Source: Cyclobacteriaceae bacterium (lineage in GTDB: Bacteria > Bacteroidota > Bacteroidia > Cytophagales > Cyclobacteriaceae). From it: DNA of 64,000 bases. The stretch covers positions 62,001-126,000 of the forward strand of contig JANQKF010000020.1 in the NCBI GenBank assembly GCA_028281285.1, written 5' to 3'. A model generated the notes under the pieces. It was given only the letters and a program-made list of their open reading frames with translations, made no database searches and had not been told where the DNA came from. Of this stretch, positions 26,148 to 35,425 are shown piece by piece (the first letter of the stretch is position 1; every line of letters starts with the position of its first letter). The position numbers and the translations under genes were made by a program.

Positions 26148-27278
26148 CTAGAGACCAATGCAACCGCGTAAGGCAATTATGATTGGGTCATTGGTTTCAC
26201 GTCCTCCGTCCTTTCGAAGCAGGTATTGGAAATAGGGCTGGAGGTAGAGTTTATCTGAAAAGTGGATTTTCCAATTGGCCTCAAAAACAGTTTCCTCGTT
26301 TACTATCCAAGGATGATTGGTCGACTCAAAAACAGGGTTTATGCTTGCGCTAGCCACAGCAATTCCTATTTCGTTTTTAGTGTTGGTTTTGATCATATTG
26401 ACCAACCGAAAACCAGCGCCAAAGTAGAAGTCCACTATACTTACGTTTTTAGAAGATGTAGTGAGTTGATAGAAAAAATGGGCAGATTTACCTTCCTTAG
26501 ACGGTCTCAACAATTCAAGATCCGATATCGAATAGAATCCCCAAAGACCACGATTAATTTCTAAGGCGATATTGTCCACGAATATTCCACTATGATAATA
26601 AGTGCCAAACTTGGCTTTCAGTCTTTCTTTGAACATTGTGAGTTCAGGTTCAATCAAATAGAGCATGCCATCGGTTCGGTTAATTGCAAAAGAAAGTCCC
26701 AGGAACGAACTGCTGGAATTTCTTCTTCCATCCAGAATTCCAAATCTGAGATTTAAGTATGAGGTCAGGTTGAATTTTCCTGTTATACCGAATCCGGAGA
26801 GAGGGTAGGTAATGGCTGGGAGATTAATGTTGGTAGCAGCATCAAGTCCCAGAGAACTGTGTGTAAAAAGTAGAGCGTTAGACGATACCAGTAGATCAGA
26901 ATTAAGGTCTTGTGTTCCAATTTTAAACTCTGCTTTTTCTCCCTTATAATGATAATAAGCCTCGAATATTCCATACACAGTTCCCGCCTCCAGATTTGAG
27001 AAAGTTTGTAAATCCCGTGTTCGATTAAGTGATGGTTCTCCATCGTGGGTGGCTATTAAACTCAAGCCGAAACGGTGATATCGATTGAATTTTATTTCGG
27101 TATCATTCTGAAAAAGCCCGATTAATGAAAGATGTCTGTCTCCGAATGGTGTAGTGTGAAAAACTACTTCTCCTGTATATTGAGTACGGCTTTGGACAGA
27201 GGTTTTTTGGGCAACTACGTTTGAAATCAGAAAAGAATTTATGAGAATCAGGACGAAATGCTTATTGGACATTTTCAT
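26148..27278 (-). CDS. Carbohydrate porin, OprB-like
   Basis: 376 residues with signal peptide (FVLILINSFLISNVVAQ). The sequence is rich in amphipathic strands and ends with an outer-membrane-like terminus. Conserved-looking parts are YHYKGEKAEFKIGTQDLN, LPAITYPLSGFGITGKFN and VFEANWKIHFSDKLYLQPYFQYL, which resemble the OprB family. Family call is by resemblance and moderate in confidence. Its ATG overlaps the stop of the preceding amidohydrolase gene (ATGA). The coupled lipoprotein and porin suggest uptake and processing of one substrate; that is inference. Confidence 0.65.
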   Translation of the reverse strand: MKMSNKHFVLILINSFLISNVVAQKTSVQSRTQYTGEVVFHTTPFGDRHLSLIGLFQNDTEIKFNRYHRFGLSLIATHDGEPSLNRTRDLQTFSNLEAGTVYGIFEAYYHYKGEKAEFKIGTQDLNSDLLVSSNALLFTHSSLGLDAATNINLPAITYPLSGFGITGKFNLTSYLNLRFGILDGRRNSSSSFLGLSFAINRTDGMLYLIEPELTMFKERLKAKFGTYYHSGIFVDNIALEINRGLWGFYSISDLELLRPSKEGKSAHFFYQLTTSSKNVSIVDFYFGAGFRLVNMIKTNTKNEIGIAVASASINPVFESTNHPWIVNEETVFEANWKIHFSDKLYLQPYFQYLLRKDGGRETNDPIIIALRGCIGL

Positions 27279-28729
27279 TTACCCTGATCAAGTTTTTCGA
27301 GTATCTCCGCCAGTTCTTTTGAAGTGAATACATTACCATCTTTCACAACTGCCTCAATTGTTGTAGTATTTCCAATATCCTCCATCGGATTGGCACCAAG
27401 TAATACTAAATCGGCCAGATAACCCTCTTTGACCAGCCCAAGTTCTAGTCCCATGTCAAAGTACTGGGCAGGAGTAATCGTAGCGGCCTTGATTGCTTCA
27501 ATGGGTGACAAACCAGCTTGGACTAACAGTGCTAGTTCATTATGGAGGCTAAACCCCGGAGTCAGAAAGAAAATAGGAGTGTCAGTGCCAGCCATCAACG
27601 GGATTTCAGCTTTGTTAATCTCGCTGACCATATGCAGTGCCCACATCGGATAGATGGAATCCTGTGAAGTAGGGATGTTTTTAAGGGTCTCCAATGATCC
27701 GTCAGTCCATCTCTCCTCAACACTTTGAGGCAAGTACTTGTAATTGTCTCTCCATTCTTGATTAGAAAAGGGTTGGAAGGCTCTAGGTGTAATAATGGAC
27801 AGGGTCGGAATTTGCCAGGTTCCGTTCATTTTGAGGGCTTCCAATACAAGATCCCTACGCAATTCGTCTTGTGTCTGTACCGCATGGATTCGTTGAGCAG
27901 AATGGATGGCGCTTCTTAGCTGAAGCCCCAATAGGCCCTCTGTATTCTTCAACATGTTTTGACGAACAGCCAACAAGGAGTCCTTGTCTCTGGAAATTGC
28001 CATTTCGAGATTACGCATATGCTCCATGCTGTTTAATCCCAGGTTAGAAGCTTCAATCACATCCATACTCAACGGTACATGTCCAGTGACCAGTTTTCCC
28101 TGTTCTTTTGCTCTGCTCAGAACAGCTTTGAAAGTCTCCGGAGTCAGCATTTCATACGACTTGATAAAATCGACCCCGCCATTGACATATTTATCTACGA
28201 GCCTAATGCCTTGTTCCGGATTTGCAGCCCCTTCACCCAGTTTGATTCTTGAAACACCATCATAAACGGTTGGCACACCGTCAAGTAACGGGCCGGCCAC
28301 CATCACTCTCGGAGCGGTTTTCGGGTTGGTCTCAGAAGCTCTTTTAAAGGGGATAACAAGCTCCAGTTCTCCGCCTGTATCCCTGACACTGGTGATGCCG
28401 TTGACAAGAAAAAGATCGAACATGGAGTTCGACATTTCAGGCTCATAGGTGAAGTGCACATGAGCGTCCCATAAGCCAGGCATTAAATATTTGCCGGTAC
28501 CATCGATGACCTTGGCCTCACTTGGCACAGGCATACTTTTCGCACTTCCTACTTTGGTGATCCGGTTATCTTCAATGATCACTGTGCGATCGGATTCGAA
28601 TCCAATGTAGGACGATGGGTCAATTGTGGTCACATTGGTTATCGCTATAGTGGTACTTTCCTGGGTAGTTGAGCAACCGGATACCAGAATAGATATAAGG
28701 AGTACAACCGAAAATTTCTTGAATAGCAT
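27275..28729 (-). CDS. Amidohydrolase family lipoprotein
   Basis: About 484 residues. The ATG at 28729 is chosen because it gives a lipoprotein signal (LLISILVSGC, lipidated Cys near residue 18). A TIM-barrel amidohydrolase follows: LWDAHVHF (HxH metal pair), DFIKSYE (Lys, often carbamylated), VTGHVP, NSMEHM, and AGTDTPIF (metal Asp). These fit the imidazolonepropionase/prolidase-like branch. It is predicted to face the periplasm. The substrate is unknown. Downstream of recN by 54 bp and coupled to the OprB-like porin. Confidence 0.85.
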   Translation of the reverse strand: MLFKKFSVVLLISILVSGCSTTQESTTIAITNVTTIDPSSYIGFESDRTVIIEDNRITKVGSAKSMPVPSEAKVIDGTGKYLMPGLWDAHVHFTYEPEMSNSMFDLFLVNGITSVRDTGGELELVIPFKRASETNPKTAPRVMVAGPLLDGVPTVYDGVSRIKLGEGAANPEQGIRLVDKYVNGGVDFIKSYEMLTPETFKAVLSRAKEQGKLVTGHVPLSMDVIEASNLGLNSMEHMRNLEMAISRDKDSLLAVRQNMLKNTEGLLGLQLRSAIHSAQRIHAVQTQDELRRDLVLEALKMNGTWQIPTLSIITPRAFQPFSNQEWRDNYKYLPQSVEERWTDGSLETLKNIPTSQDSIYPMWALHMVSEINKAEIPLMAGTDTPIFFLTPGFSLHNELALLVQAGLSPIEAIKAATITPAQYFDMGLELGLVKEGYLADLVLLGANPMEDIGNTTTIEAVVKDGNVFTSKELAEILEKLDQGK

Positions 28730-28783
28730 TAAACTCGGTTTAAGGTATTCACTAAATATAAGGAATATCAAGGAGGGCTAATG

Positions 28784-30436
28784 CTACAGTGCCATCAACT
28801 CTCTGGCACTTTCCACAGCTTTTTCAGAGGGGTTGGCACCGCCTATCATTTGGGCAATTTCATTGACTCTTTCTTCTTCAGATAAGTGTTTAATCCTACT
28901 TGAAGTAATATCAGACTCATTGTCTTTATAAACGAAATAGTGATTACCTCCTTTGGCGGCTATTTGTGGAAGGTGTGTTATAGTGACCACCTGATGGTTG
29001 TCTGCCATCTGATTCATCATTTGGGCCATTTTAATGGCTATCTCACCAGATACTCCCGTGTCGATCTCATCGAATACAATAGTTGGAAGCGCCATTTTAT
29101 CCGCTAGAATATATTTGATTCCAAACATGAGTCTGGAGAATTCTCCGCCCGAAGCCGCCTGTTTGAGCGGTTGGGGAGGAATACCCTTGTTGGCTGAGAA
29201 TAGAATGTTCACTCGATCAATACCGGAGTGTGCTGGCTCGATTGCCTCATGGTCGATTTTGATTGTGGCATCTGGCATTCCTAATTCGCTTAGATGACCT
29301 GTCAATTCTGACGAAAACGTACTAAGAATTGAAATTCTTGACTCGGTAAGGTTCGTGCCTAAGACCATAACTCCCTCAAAAGCGTCCTCTTTTGCTTTTC
29401 TGGCTGCCTCTATTGCCTCATCGAGGTTTTCTACTTTGAGCACCTTGTCACTTAGTCGTTCCAGTATCTCTTGCAGATCCTGAATTGTGGAAACCTGATG
29501 TTTTTGTTGAAGCCTATAGATCAGGCTTAGACGCTCTTGTTTTTCAGAGGTCTTTTTAGGGTCATATTCTACTGAACCTTCTTCCACCTCCAGCTCTCGT
29601 GATAAATCCTTAAGTTCTATTAAGATACTTTCAACCCGATCCTTTATAGAAGCATAGCTTTCGGAAAAACCAGAGATTTGGGAAAGGGTGCTCTTGAGAT
29701 CAAATATCATGGAGTTGAGAGACGGCTCTCCCTGATCGATCAAACCAATGGCTTCGTTCAATCTGACTTTAATTTCTTCAGCATTTTCAAGCTTTTTGAC
29801 CTCATCCTCGAGTATTTCCTGTTCATCAGATGTCAGATTAGCTTTGTCCAGCTCATCAAAGAGGAATTGGTTGTAGTCAGCTTCTTTGCGCAGTTCACCC
29901 GATTCATGAACCAGTTCATTGAAGATTCTTTCTTTTTCTTTGAAGTCTTTAAAAGCGGCTTGATAGTCAGATTTAATAGAAGTGTTCTGAGCAAATCCAT
30001 CGATAAGTCCGAGTTGATAAAGGTTACTTTCTAACTTAAGGGTGTCGTGTTGCGAATGCACATCCATTAGCCGCTCACCAAGGGCTCTCAAAAAATCTAA
30101 GTTGGTCACACCGTCATTCACAAATGCTCTTGATTTGCCAGATGGACTAATCTCTCGCCTTATAATACACTCTGAATCATAATCCATGTCCGACTCTTGA
30201 AAGAGATCCGATAATCCGTAGGCTTCAATTTCAAAAGTACCTTCAATGATGCATTTTCTCGAAGTATCCAGAAGGACTTTGGTATCAGCTCGATTACCAA
30301 GTAGGAGTCCTAAAGCTCCCAGCATTATTGACTTTCCCGCACCGGTTTCACCGGTAATAATGTTGAGGTTTTTATTGGGTTTGAGATCAAGCTCTTTGAT
30401 CAGGGCATAGTTTTCAATATGAAGGTGTGAGAGCAT
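28784..30436 (-). CDS. recN: DNA repair protein RecN
   Basis: 550 residues, the SMC-like ATPase of double-strand break repair. Walker A is TGETGAGKS (about 28-36). Two coiled-coil arms span about 150-370. The ABC signature is AASGGEFSRLMFG, and Walker B is TIVFDEIDTGVSGE. Length fits the family. It follows porD by 38 bp on the same strand and precedes the amidohydrolase gene. Confidence 0.96.
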   Translation of the reverse strand: MLSHLHIENYALIKELDLKPNKNLNIITGETGAGKSIMLGALGLLLGNRADTKVLLDTSRKCIIEGTFEIEAYGLSDLFQESDMDYDSECIIRREISPSGKSRAFVNDGVTNLDFLRALGERLMDVHSQHDTLKLESNLYQLGLIDGFAQNTSIKSDYQAAFKDFKEKERIFNELVHESGELRKEADYNQFLFDELDKANLTSDEQEILEDEVKKLENAEEIKVRLNEAIGLIDQGEPSLNSMIFDLKSTLSQISGFSESYASIKDRVESILIELKDLSRELEVEEGSVEYDPKKTSEKQERLSLIYRLQQKHQVSTIQDLQEILERLSDKVLKVENLDEAIEAARKAKEDAFEGVMVLGTNLTESRISILSTFSSELTGHLSELGMPDATIKIDHEAIEPAHSGIDRVNILFSANKGIPPQPLKQAASGGEFSRLMFGIKYILADKMALPTIVFDEIDTGVSGEIAIKMAQMMNQMADNHQVVTITHLPQIAAKGGNHYFVYKDNESDITSSRIKHLSEEERVNEIAQMIGGANPSEKAVESARELMAL

Positions 30437-30474
30437 TAAACAAATGTATTAATTCAGGTCAGTTAGATCAACCT

Positions 30475-31392
30475 TTAATTTTGGACGATTTGTCTATACT
30501 TGGCACTCCTTGTAGGATCGAGCTTAAGCAACTCATTATATGCGTCTCTTCTCACTGTGAGTGGTCCCTGTGAGTAGATATTGACGATCTCATCTGATTT
30601 GGAATCGAAAAAAGAACGAATCAGGATTGCATTGGGGAGCGTTCTATTGACCTGTTGAATATTTCGGAGTGCCTGCAGAATATTATCTCTACACTCGTCT
30701 CCATCTTCTTTCATAATATCGAGTCCTCTTAAATGGTAAGTGTAAATTGCTTCACGAACAGGCTGATATTGGTTGTTGATTCCGAGGTTTTCAATGAGCC
30801 AATATCGATTTCTGGTGTTCTCGAATTGCCTCCAGCCAGGCCTGCCAGCCTGTCCGGCATTGTTGACAATGTTTAAGGCTTTCTCATAATGAGGGCTTCC
30901 CCCAAGAGGGCTAAATGAATCATAGTCCAAGCCAAGGGCGATGTATGCATAATAGGCCAGGAGAGAGGTGATATTGTTCAGATAGGTGTTTTCATTAAAA
31001 TTGAGTGGTTGAGAGGGCGTGAAATTGAATTCCCAATCTCTGTCCGCGAAGTTCAACAGTAGGGTCTCGTAGTTAGTGCCATACACTGGCCTGACCACCT
31101 GGATTTGCGCGTTTGCAGTAAATGAGCCAATTGAAGGCTGGGTCTGGATGGTGAGGATGATGTTCCCCTTGATTCGCTCATTATTTCTAAAGTTATCAGA
31201 GGTCCAGGTTTGATCATTGAGGAAACGTTCAAATGCTGTTTCCATTTCGGGGAAAATAGTACGGTCAGTGACTTGTACCTGATCGGCATTGATGCTGACA
31301 GTGAAATTCAATTCCTGCCCTAAAAGGTTCCCACCTGAAACAAATAGGAGGAGACCGAGAAGTCTAGGAATCAAGCTTTTCCCTAATGGCAT
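30475..31392 (-). CDS. porD: DUF4835 family protein, type IX secretion protein PorD
   Basis: About 305 residues with a signal peptide (LIPRLLGLLLFVSGGNLLGQ) and no further membrane helix. The sequence is in line with the DUF4835 family: NFTVSINADQVQ near the mature start, FLNDQTWTSDNF, and an N-terminal beta half followed by a helical half. In Porphyromonas gingivalis PorD is required for type IX secretion; its exact role is unresolved. The start (ATG at 31392, alternative 31410) lies inside the coaBC 3' end. It belongs to the bamD-rpoZ-coaBC-porD-recN cluster. Confidence 0.85.
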   Translation of the reverse strand: MPLGKSLIPRLLGLLLFVSGGNLLGQELNFTVSINADQVQVTDRTIFPEMETAFERFLNDQTWTSDNFRNNERIKGNIILTIQTQPSIGSFTANAQIQVVRPVYGTNYETLLLNFADRDWEFNFTPSQPLNFNENTYLNNITSLLAYYAYIALGLDYDSFSPLGGSPHYEKALNIVNNAGQAGRPGWRQFENTRNRYWLIENLGINNQYQPVREAIYTYHLRGLDIMKEDGDECRDNILQALRNIQQVNRTLPNAILIRSFFDSKSDEIVNIYSQGPLTVRRDAYNELLKLDPTRSAKYRQIVQN

Positions 31393-32563
31393 GAATGATG
31401 TCTTTAGCAACTTCCTTTTTTGACTTTAACTCAAAATGTTGAATATTATTCTGATTGTCAATCAAGGATATTTTGTTTGTATCATGGCCAAAACCGGCCC
31501 CCTGATCGTTTAACGAGTTGAGAACGATCATATCAAAGTTTTTCGAGATGATTTTTTTCTGGGCGTTTTCCAACTCAGAATTAGTTTCCAGTGCGAATCC
31601 AATGTTCATTTGCCCCTTACGTTTCTTAGCCCCCAATTCCTTAGCAATGTCTATGGTTTTCGTAAGTTGAATGTCCATAGTGTCGTCCTTTTTTTTGATT
31701 TTCTGGTCGGCAACAGTTTTGGGAGCATAATCGGCTACTGCGGCAGCAAAGATGTTTATATCTGAATCATGATATACGCTTTCACAGGCCTCGAACATTT
31801 CTTTACCTGATTGAACCCTCACCAGATTAATTGAGGAGTTCTCCGTTTGAAGCTGCGTTGGCCCGCTGACGAGCGTCACTTCTGCACCGAGTTTGGCTGC
31901 TTCTTCAGCCAATGCAAAGCCCATTTTGCCCGTAGAATGATTGCCTATAAATCTTACAGGATCAATAGGTTCATAAGTTGGGCCTGCTGTGATCAGGACT
32001 TTTTTTTTCAGTGAGTGTTCACCTTCGAAGAATCTTGACAATTCCTGAACAAGGTGTTCAGGTTCGGCAAGTCGCCCGGTACCTACGAGGCCACTCGCTA
32101 ATTCGCCATGTTCCGCCTCAATAATATGGTTGCTAAAAGTGTTGAGCTTTTGCAGGTTGGCGACTACAGAAGGATGTTGATACATATCCAGGTCCATTGC
32201 AGGAGCAACAAAAACCGGACACCTGGCAGATAGGTAAGTGGCGAGCAGCAAATTATCGCATAGCCCATTAGCCATTTTGCCAATTGTATTAGCGCTTGCC
32301 GGTGCTATGATTAAGGCATCTCCCCATAGACCAAGCTCAACATGGTTGTTCCATTCGCCTTGATTTCCCTCAGTGAATGTTGATAACACAGGGTTTTTGG
32401 AAACGGTCGACAGGGTGAGGGGGGTAATGAAATCCTTGGCGGTATCAGTCATAATGACTTTGACTTCAGCACCTTCTTTAACGAGAAGTCTAACGAAAAA
32501 AGCAGCTTTATAAGCTGCTATACTTCCTGTTACACCAAGAATTATTTTTTTACCCTTGAGCAT
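31364..32563 (-). CDS. coaBC: Bifunctional phosphopantothenoylcysteine decarboxylase/synthetase (CoaBC)
   Basis: 399 residues with two domains. The N-terminal flavin-dependent decarboxylase (1-185) has VTGSIAAYKAA, NNHVELGLWGDALIIAPA (active-site His) and APAMDLDMY. The C-terminal CTP-dependent synthetase (about 190-399) has ITAGPTYEPIDPVRFIGNHSTGKMG and FALET. Together they make 4'-phosphopantetheine for CoA. The ATG overlaps the rpoZ stop by one base (TAATG). Its end overlaps porD. Confidence 0.96.
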   Translation of the reverse strand: MLKGKKIILGVTGSIAAYKAAFFVRLLVKEGAEVKVIMTDTAKDFITPLTLSTVSKNPVLSTFTEGNQGEWNNHVELGLWGDALIIAPASANTIGKMANGLCDNLLLATYLSARCPVFVAPAMDLDMYQHPSVVANLQKLNTFSNHIIEAEHGELASGLVGTGRLAEPEHLVQELSRFFEGEHSLKKKVLITAGPTYEPIDPVRFIGNHSTGKMGFALAEEAAKLGAEVTLVSGPTQLQTENSSINLVRVQSGKEMFEACESVYHDSDINIFAAAVADYAPKTVADQKIKKKDDTMDIQLTKTIDIAKELGAKKRKGQMNIGFALETNSELENAQKKIISKNFDMIVLNSLNDQGAGFGHDTNKISLIDNQNNIQHFELKSKKEVAKDIIHAIREKLDS

Positions 32564-32895
32564 TACTGCTGGTTTTCTTCGCCTTCTTCTTGCTCTACTT
32601 CCTTATACTTCCAATAAATTTCTTCGTTCTTGAATTCCTCTACTGCCATTGCGGTAGGTTTAGGCATTCTCTCGTAGAATTTAGAAATCTCAATTTGCTC
32701 TCTGTTCTCAAAAATCTCTTCGAGATTATCTACAGTTGAGGCAAATTCAGCAAGTTTACCGTTAAGCTCTTCTTTAACGTTTGTAGCAATTTGTTTCGCT
32801 CTTTTCGAAATGATTGCTACTGATTCGTAGATGTTGCCAGTTGGTTCTGCCAATTCTTCGGTATCTCTCGTTACGATAGATGCGTTTGCAGCCAT
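32563..32895 (-). CDS. rpoZ: DNA-directed RNA polymerase omega subunit, Bacteroidota Rpb6-like form
   Basis: 110 residues. The region GNIYESVAIISKRAKQIA matches the conserved helix of omega/Rpb6, and the C-terminal half is acidic and typical of the Bacteroidota branch. Omega promotes assembly and stability of RNA polymerase. It starts 1 bp after the bamD stop and ends overlapping coaBC, a gene order common in Bacteroidota. Confidence 0.88.
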   Translation of the reverse strand: MAANASIVTRDTEELAEPTGNIYESVAIISKRAKQIATNVKEELNGKLAEFASTVDNLEEIFENREQIEISKFYERMPKPTAMAVEEFKNEEIYWKYKEVEQEEGEENQQ

Positions 32896-32896
32896 A

Positions 32897-33727
32897 TTAA
32901 TTTGTGTTTTTAAGTTCGTCTATTACTGTTTGTGATTTCTCAAACAAATCTTTTGCTTGAGTCATATATTCGCTCTCCGGGTATCGCGACACAAAGTCAT
33001 TGTAAAATTCTAATGTGCGTGTATACCGTTCCGCTTGAAGTCTTTCCAAACTATTTTCTGCTAGTTTAAAGCTCGTTTCTATGGAAAGGTAAAGTAATTC
33101 TTCATTGTATTTAGAATCTGGAAAATCAGATTTAAAGCTTTCAAAAGTTACAAGAGCTGCTTCCAGATAATTCCGGTACGAAAGTCCGGTAGTCAATTTA
33201 TAATACAGTTTTGCAGTATTGTAAGCCTTTGTTTCGAATCGCACTTGCAATTCATTTATGATATCCGTTGCTTCCTGAAAATACTTAGTGCCAGGTCTCC
33301 TGTTTAGGAAGTTTTGCATTGCAATGACGGCTTCCTGCGAAGTGCTCTGGTCTAATGATTCGTCAGGAGCGTTTCTGTACAAAGAATAAGCGTGCATGTA
33401 CTCGGCTTCTTCTGCCAGCTCACTTCTTCCATAAGTTTGATAAAAATCTTCGAAATGGTGTGCACTTAAAACATAAAACTTGGTGTAGTATTCAGAGTAG
33501 GCCCAGTAGAATTTTACCTTTTCCGCTTCAGTAGAACCTCGATAATAAGGTTCAATTCTTTCGAACAAGATTTTTGCCCGTGCATATTTCCCTTGTTCGT
33601 AGTAAGCAATCGCTCCTCTGTAAAGTTCTTCGAAGTCATTGCTCCGCTCCAATTGAGCCAACCTAGACTTACAGCTTGTGACCAAAACAGCCACCATCAA
33701 CAACACTATCCAAGCGGATTTTTTCAT
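32897..33727 (-). CDS. bamD: Outer-membrane assembly lipoprotein BamD
   Basis: 276 residues. It has a lipoprotein signal (WIVLLMVAVLVTSC, lipidated Cys19) followed by five TPR-like repeats such as LYRGAIAYYEQGKYARAKILFERI. This is the outer-membrane BAM component that receives barrel substrates; those here include the porins in this window. It heads the rpoZ-coaBC-porD-recN run, tying barrel assembly to T9SS and core genes by gene order. Confidence 0.93.
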   Translation of the reverse strand: MKKSAWIVLLMVAVLVTSCKSRLAQLERSNDFEELYRGAIAYYEQGKYARAKILFERIEPYYRGSTEAEKVKFYWAYSEYYTKFYVLSAHHFEDFYQTYGRSELAEEAEYMHAYSLYRNAPDESLDQSTSQEAVIAMQNFLNRRPGTKYFQEATDIINELQVRFETKAYNTAKLYYKLTTGLSYRNYLEAALVTFESFKSDFPDSKYNEELLYLSIETSFKLAENSLERLQAERYTRTLEFYNDFVSRYPESEYMTQAKDLFEKSQTVIDELKNTN

Positions 33728-33825
33728 AAGCTCGCAAAGTTACCGTTTATGCCCGAGATATCCAATTTTAACTAAGGCTTAGTTTATGCCAAATAAAACG
33801 ACTTTTTCGGCCAATACGCGCCTGA

Positions 33826-35382
33826 TTAACCTTTTTTAACAGGCAGTGAGTTCTTCTCTCTGGTCTCTCTGAGGTCAGGTGGTTTTAAATGAATGGCAAT
33901 ATCCAATAGTTGCGGTTTTGTATCACCTTTCCAGTCAAAGCCTCGCAGCCTTGTCTCCGGTTCCTTGATCTCTTGTGGAGGAATAAAATTTCCGTCAATT
34001 TCCCGATACATCCTCAGTTCTGAGACTGCGTTGTCCTTGAAGTAAATCGTCATGTTTGAACACTCTACTTTATTCATTGAACTTGATTCTTCACCATCAA
34101 GGGCAAAGTAAATGCTCTCACCATTGCCATGAATGTCAGTCTTGGTGATAAAACCATCTTGGAAATAGATTTCCATGTTCCGCCCTTTGACCTGATTAAA
34201 ATTTAATAAGGAGTCTTGGGCGATGACAAAAGAATTTAGTGTGAGGTACATTTTGTGAATCTTGTTGTTCGCTATCAGGATATTGATTGAGTCTGCCTCA
34301 ATTTGGCTATCTACATTCCATATCATTGGATTTTGATACATGTAAATAGTCGAATCCTTCATATTATAGCTTACAGAATCAGCCCTTCCTTGAAGATCTG
34401 ATTTGTACATTTCCACGCCATGATAGGCGGTAAGGTATTTCTCATCTCTAAGCGTATCCTGGACAGATATCAAAGTGTCTCCTTTAATGAAAAGACTATC
34501 ATTTTGTATTAGTTTTCGAAGGTAGGCCTTATCATATACCAGAGCTTTACCAACACCACGATCATATTGCATTCGATTTCCGAAAATGGTGAGTGAGTCT
34601 TGGAAAGAGGTCATAATCACATTGAGGTCACCTTGGTAGTAGTTCGTGCTATCATTGGCAAAGAGGGAATCCGCCTGTATGGCATACTCGGGTGTAGTTA
34701 TAGTTCCATAGTAGAGTTCAGAGTATTTTTCATTTGAAAAATATCGAAGCCCAACACTTGTCTGCAGTGTGTCTCCTTCCACGGTGTATGCTTCAGTATT
34801 TCCCCTGGCAATCGCAAGCTTAGTTAGAGTAGAATAATCTAAAGTATCCGTATTTAGTTCGTAATCCGGACTTTTTAACCTGACAGAGTCTGTGAATTGG
34901 GCATCTTTGGTCTGGGTATTGTAGAATCCGCTCTTACTTGTCAATACAGTCGTACTGTCAACCAATCTCCCTCCATTAGAGTAGTAACCGATCTCGGTAT
35001 TCCGATCAAAATCTAGAAAATCAGTATATAAATCCGCACTATCATCTTTAAGGATCACATTGTATCGAAATTTTGCAATTCGAGTGTTTCCGCTGTACTC
35101 CAGATAATCACCCTTCAAGTCCAGGTCATCAACTTCATCCACGATTGTCACATTTCCGAAGGCCTGGGCCGAATTATCCTGTGTGTAGAAATAGGCGGAA
35201 TCGCATCGGATATTGGTGTTCTCGTGAATCAACCATACGTTATTTACTAATTTCTGGGCTTTTTTTCCATCGATTATGACTTGACTTAGGGATTCAGCGG
35301 TTTTGACACGGACAGTACGCTGTGCATGTAACGCGACCACGTTCAACATTAATAAAATCCATATGAGTATTCGTCCCCTCAT
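33826..35382 (-). CDS. OstA/LptA-like LPS-transport family protein
   Basis: About 518 residues with a signal peptide (ILIWILLMLNVVALHAQ). The N-terminal region (25-180) has repeated short strands of the OstA_2 type (DSAYFYTQDNSAQAFGNVTI, GDYLEYSGNTRIAKF). The later part continues as a beta-solenoid-like repeat with DSL/DT spacing. It likely forms part of the periplasmic LPS bridge in this lineage. There is no LptD-type C-terminal barrel visible. The ATG at 35382 is used; the longer frame adds five residues. Divergent from tilS by 43 bp. Confidence 0.8.
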   Translation of the reverse strand: MRGRILIWILLMLNVVALHAQRTVRVKTAESLSQVIIDGKKAQKLVNNVWLIHENTNIRCDSAYFYTQDNSAQAFGNVTIVDEVDDLDLKGDYLEYSGNTRIAKFRYNVILKDDSADLYTDFLDFDRNTEIGYYSNGGRLVDSTTVLTSKSGFYNTQTKDAQFTDSVRLKSPDYELNTDTLDYSTLTKLAIARGNTEAYTVEGDTLQTSVGLRYFSNEKYSELYYGTITTPEYAIQADSLFANDSTNYYQGDLNVIMTSFQDSLTIFGNRMQYDRGVGKALVYDKAYLRKLIQNDSLFIKGDTLISVQDTLRDEKYLTAYHGVEMYKSDLQGRADSVSYNMKDSTIYMYQNPMIWNVDSQIEADSINILIANNKIHKMYLTLNSFVIAQDSLLNFNQVKGRNMEIYFQDGFITKTDIHGNGESIYFALDGEESSSMNKVECSNMTIYFKDNAVSELRMYREIDGNFIPPQEIKEPETRLRGFDWKGDTKPQLLDIAIHLKPPDLRETREKNSLPVKKG

Positions 35383-35413
35383 TTCAAGAATGCGCAAAAT
35401 TACTCATTTGTAG

Positions 35414-35421
35414 TATTTTTG
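35414..35421 (+). promoter_or_regulatory. TAnnTTTG -7-like box before tilS
   Basis: TATTTTTG ends 4 bp before the tilS ATG; no TTG at the -33 position. Use of this box would make tilS mRNA leaderless or nearly so. Confidence 0.35.
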
Positions 35422-35425
35422 GCCT

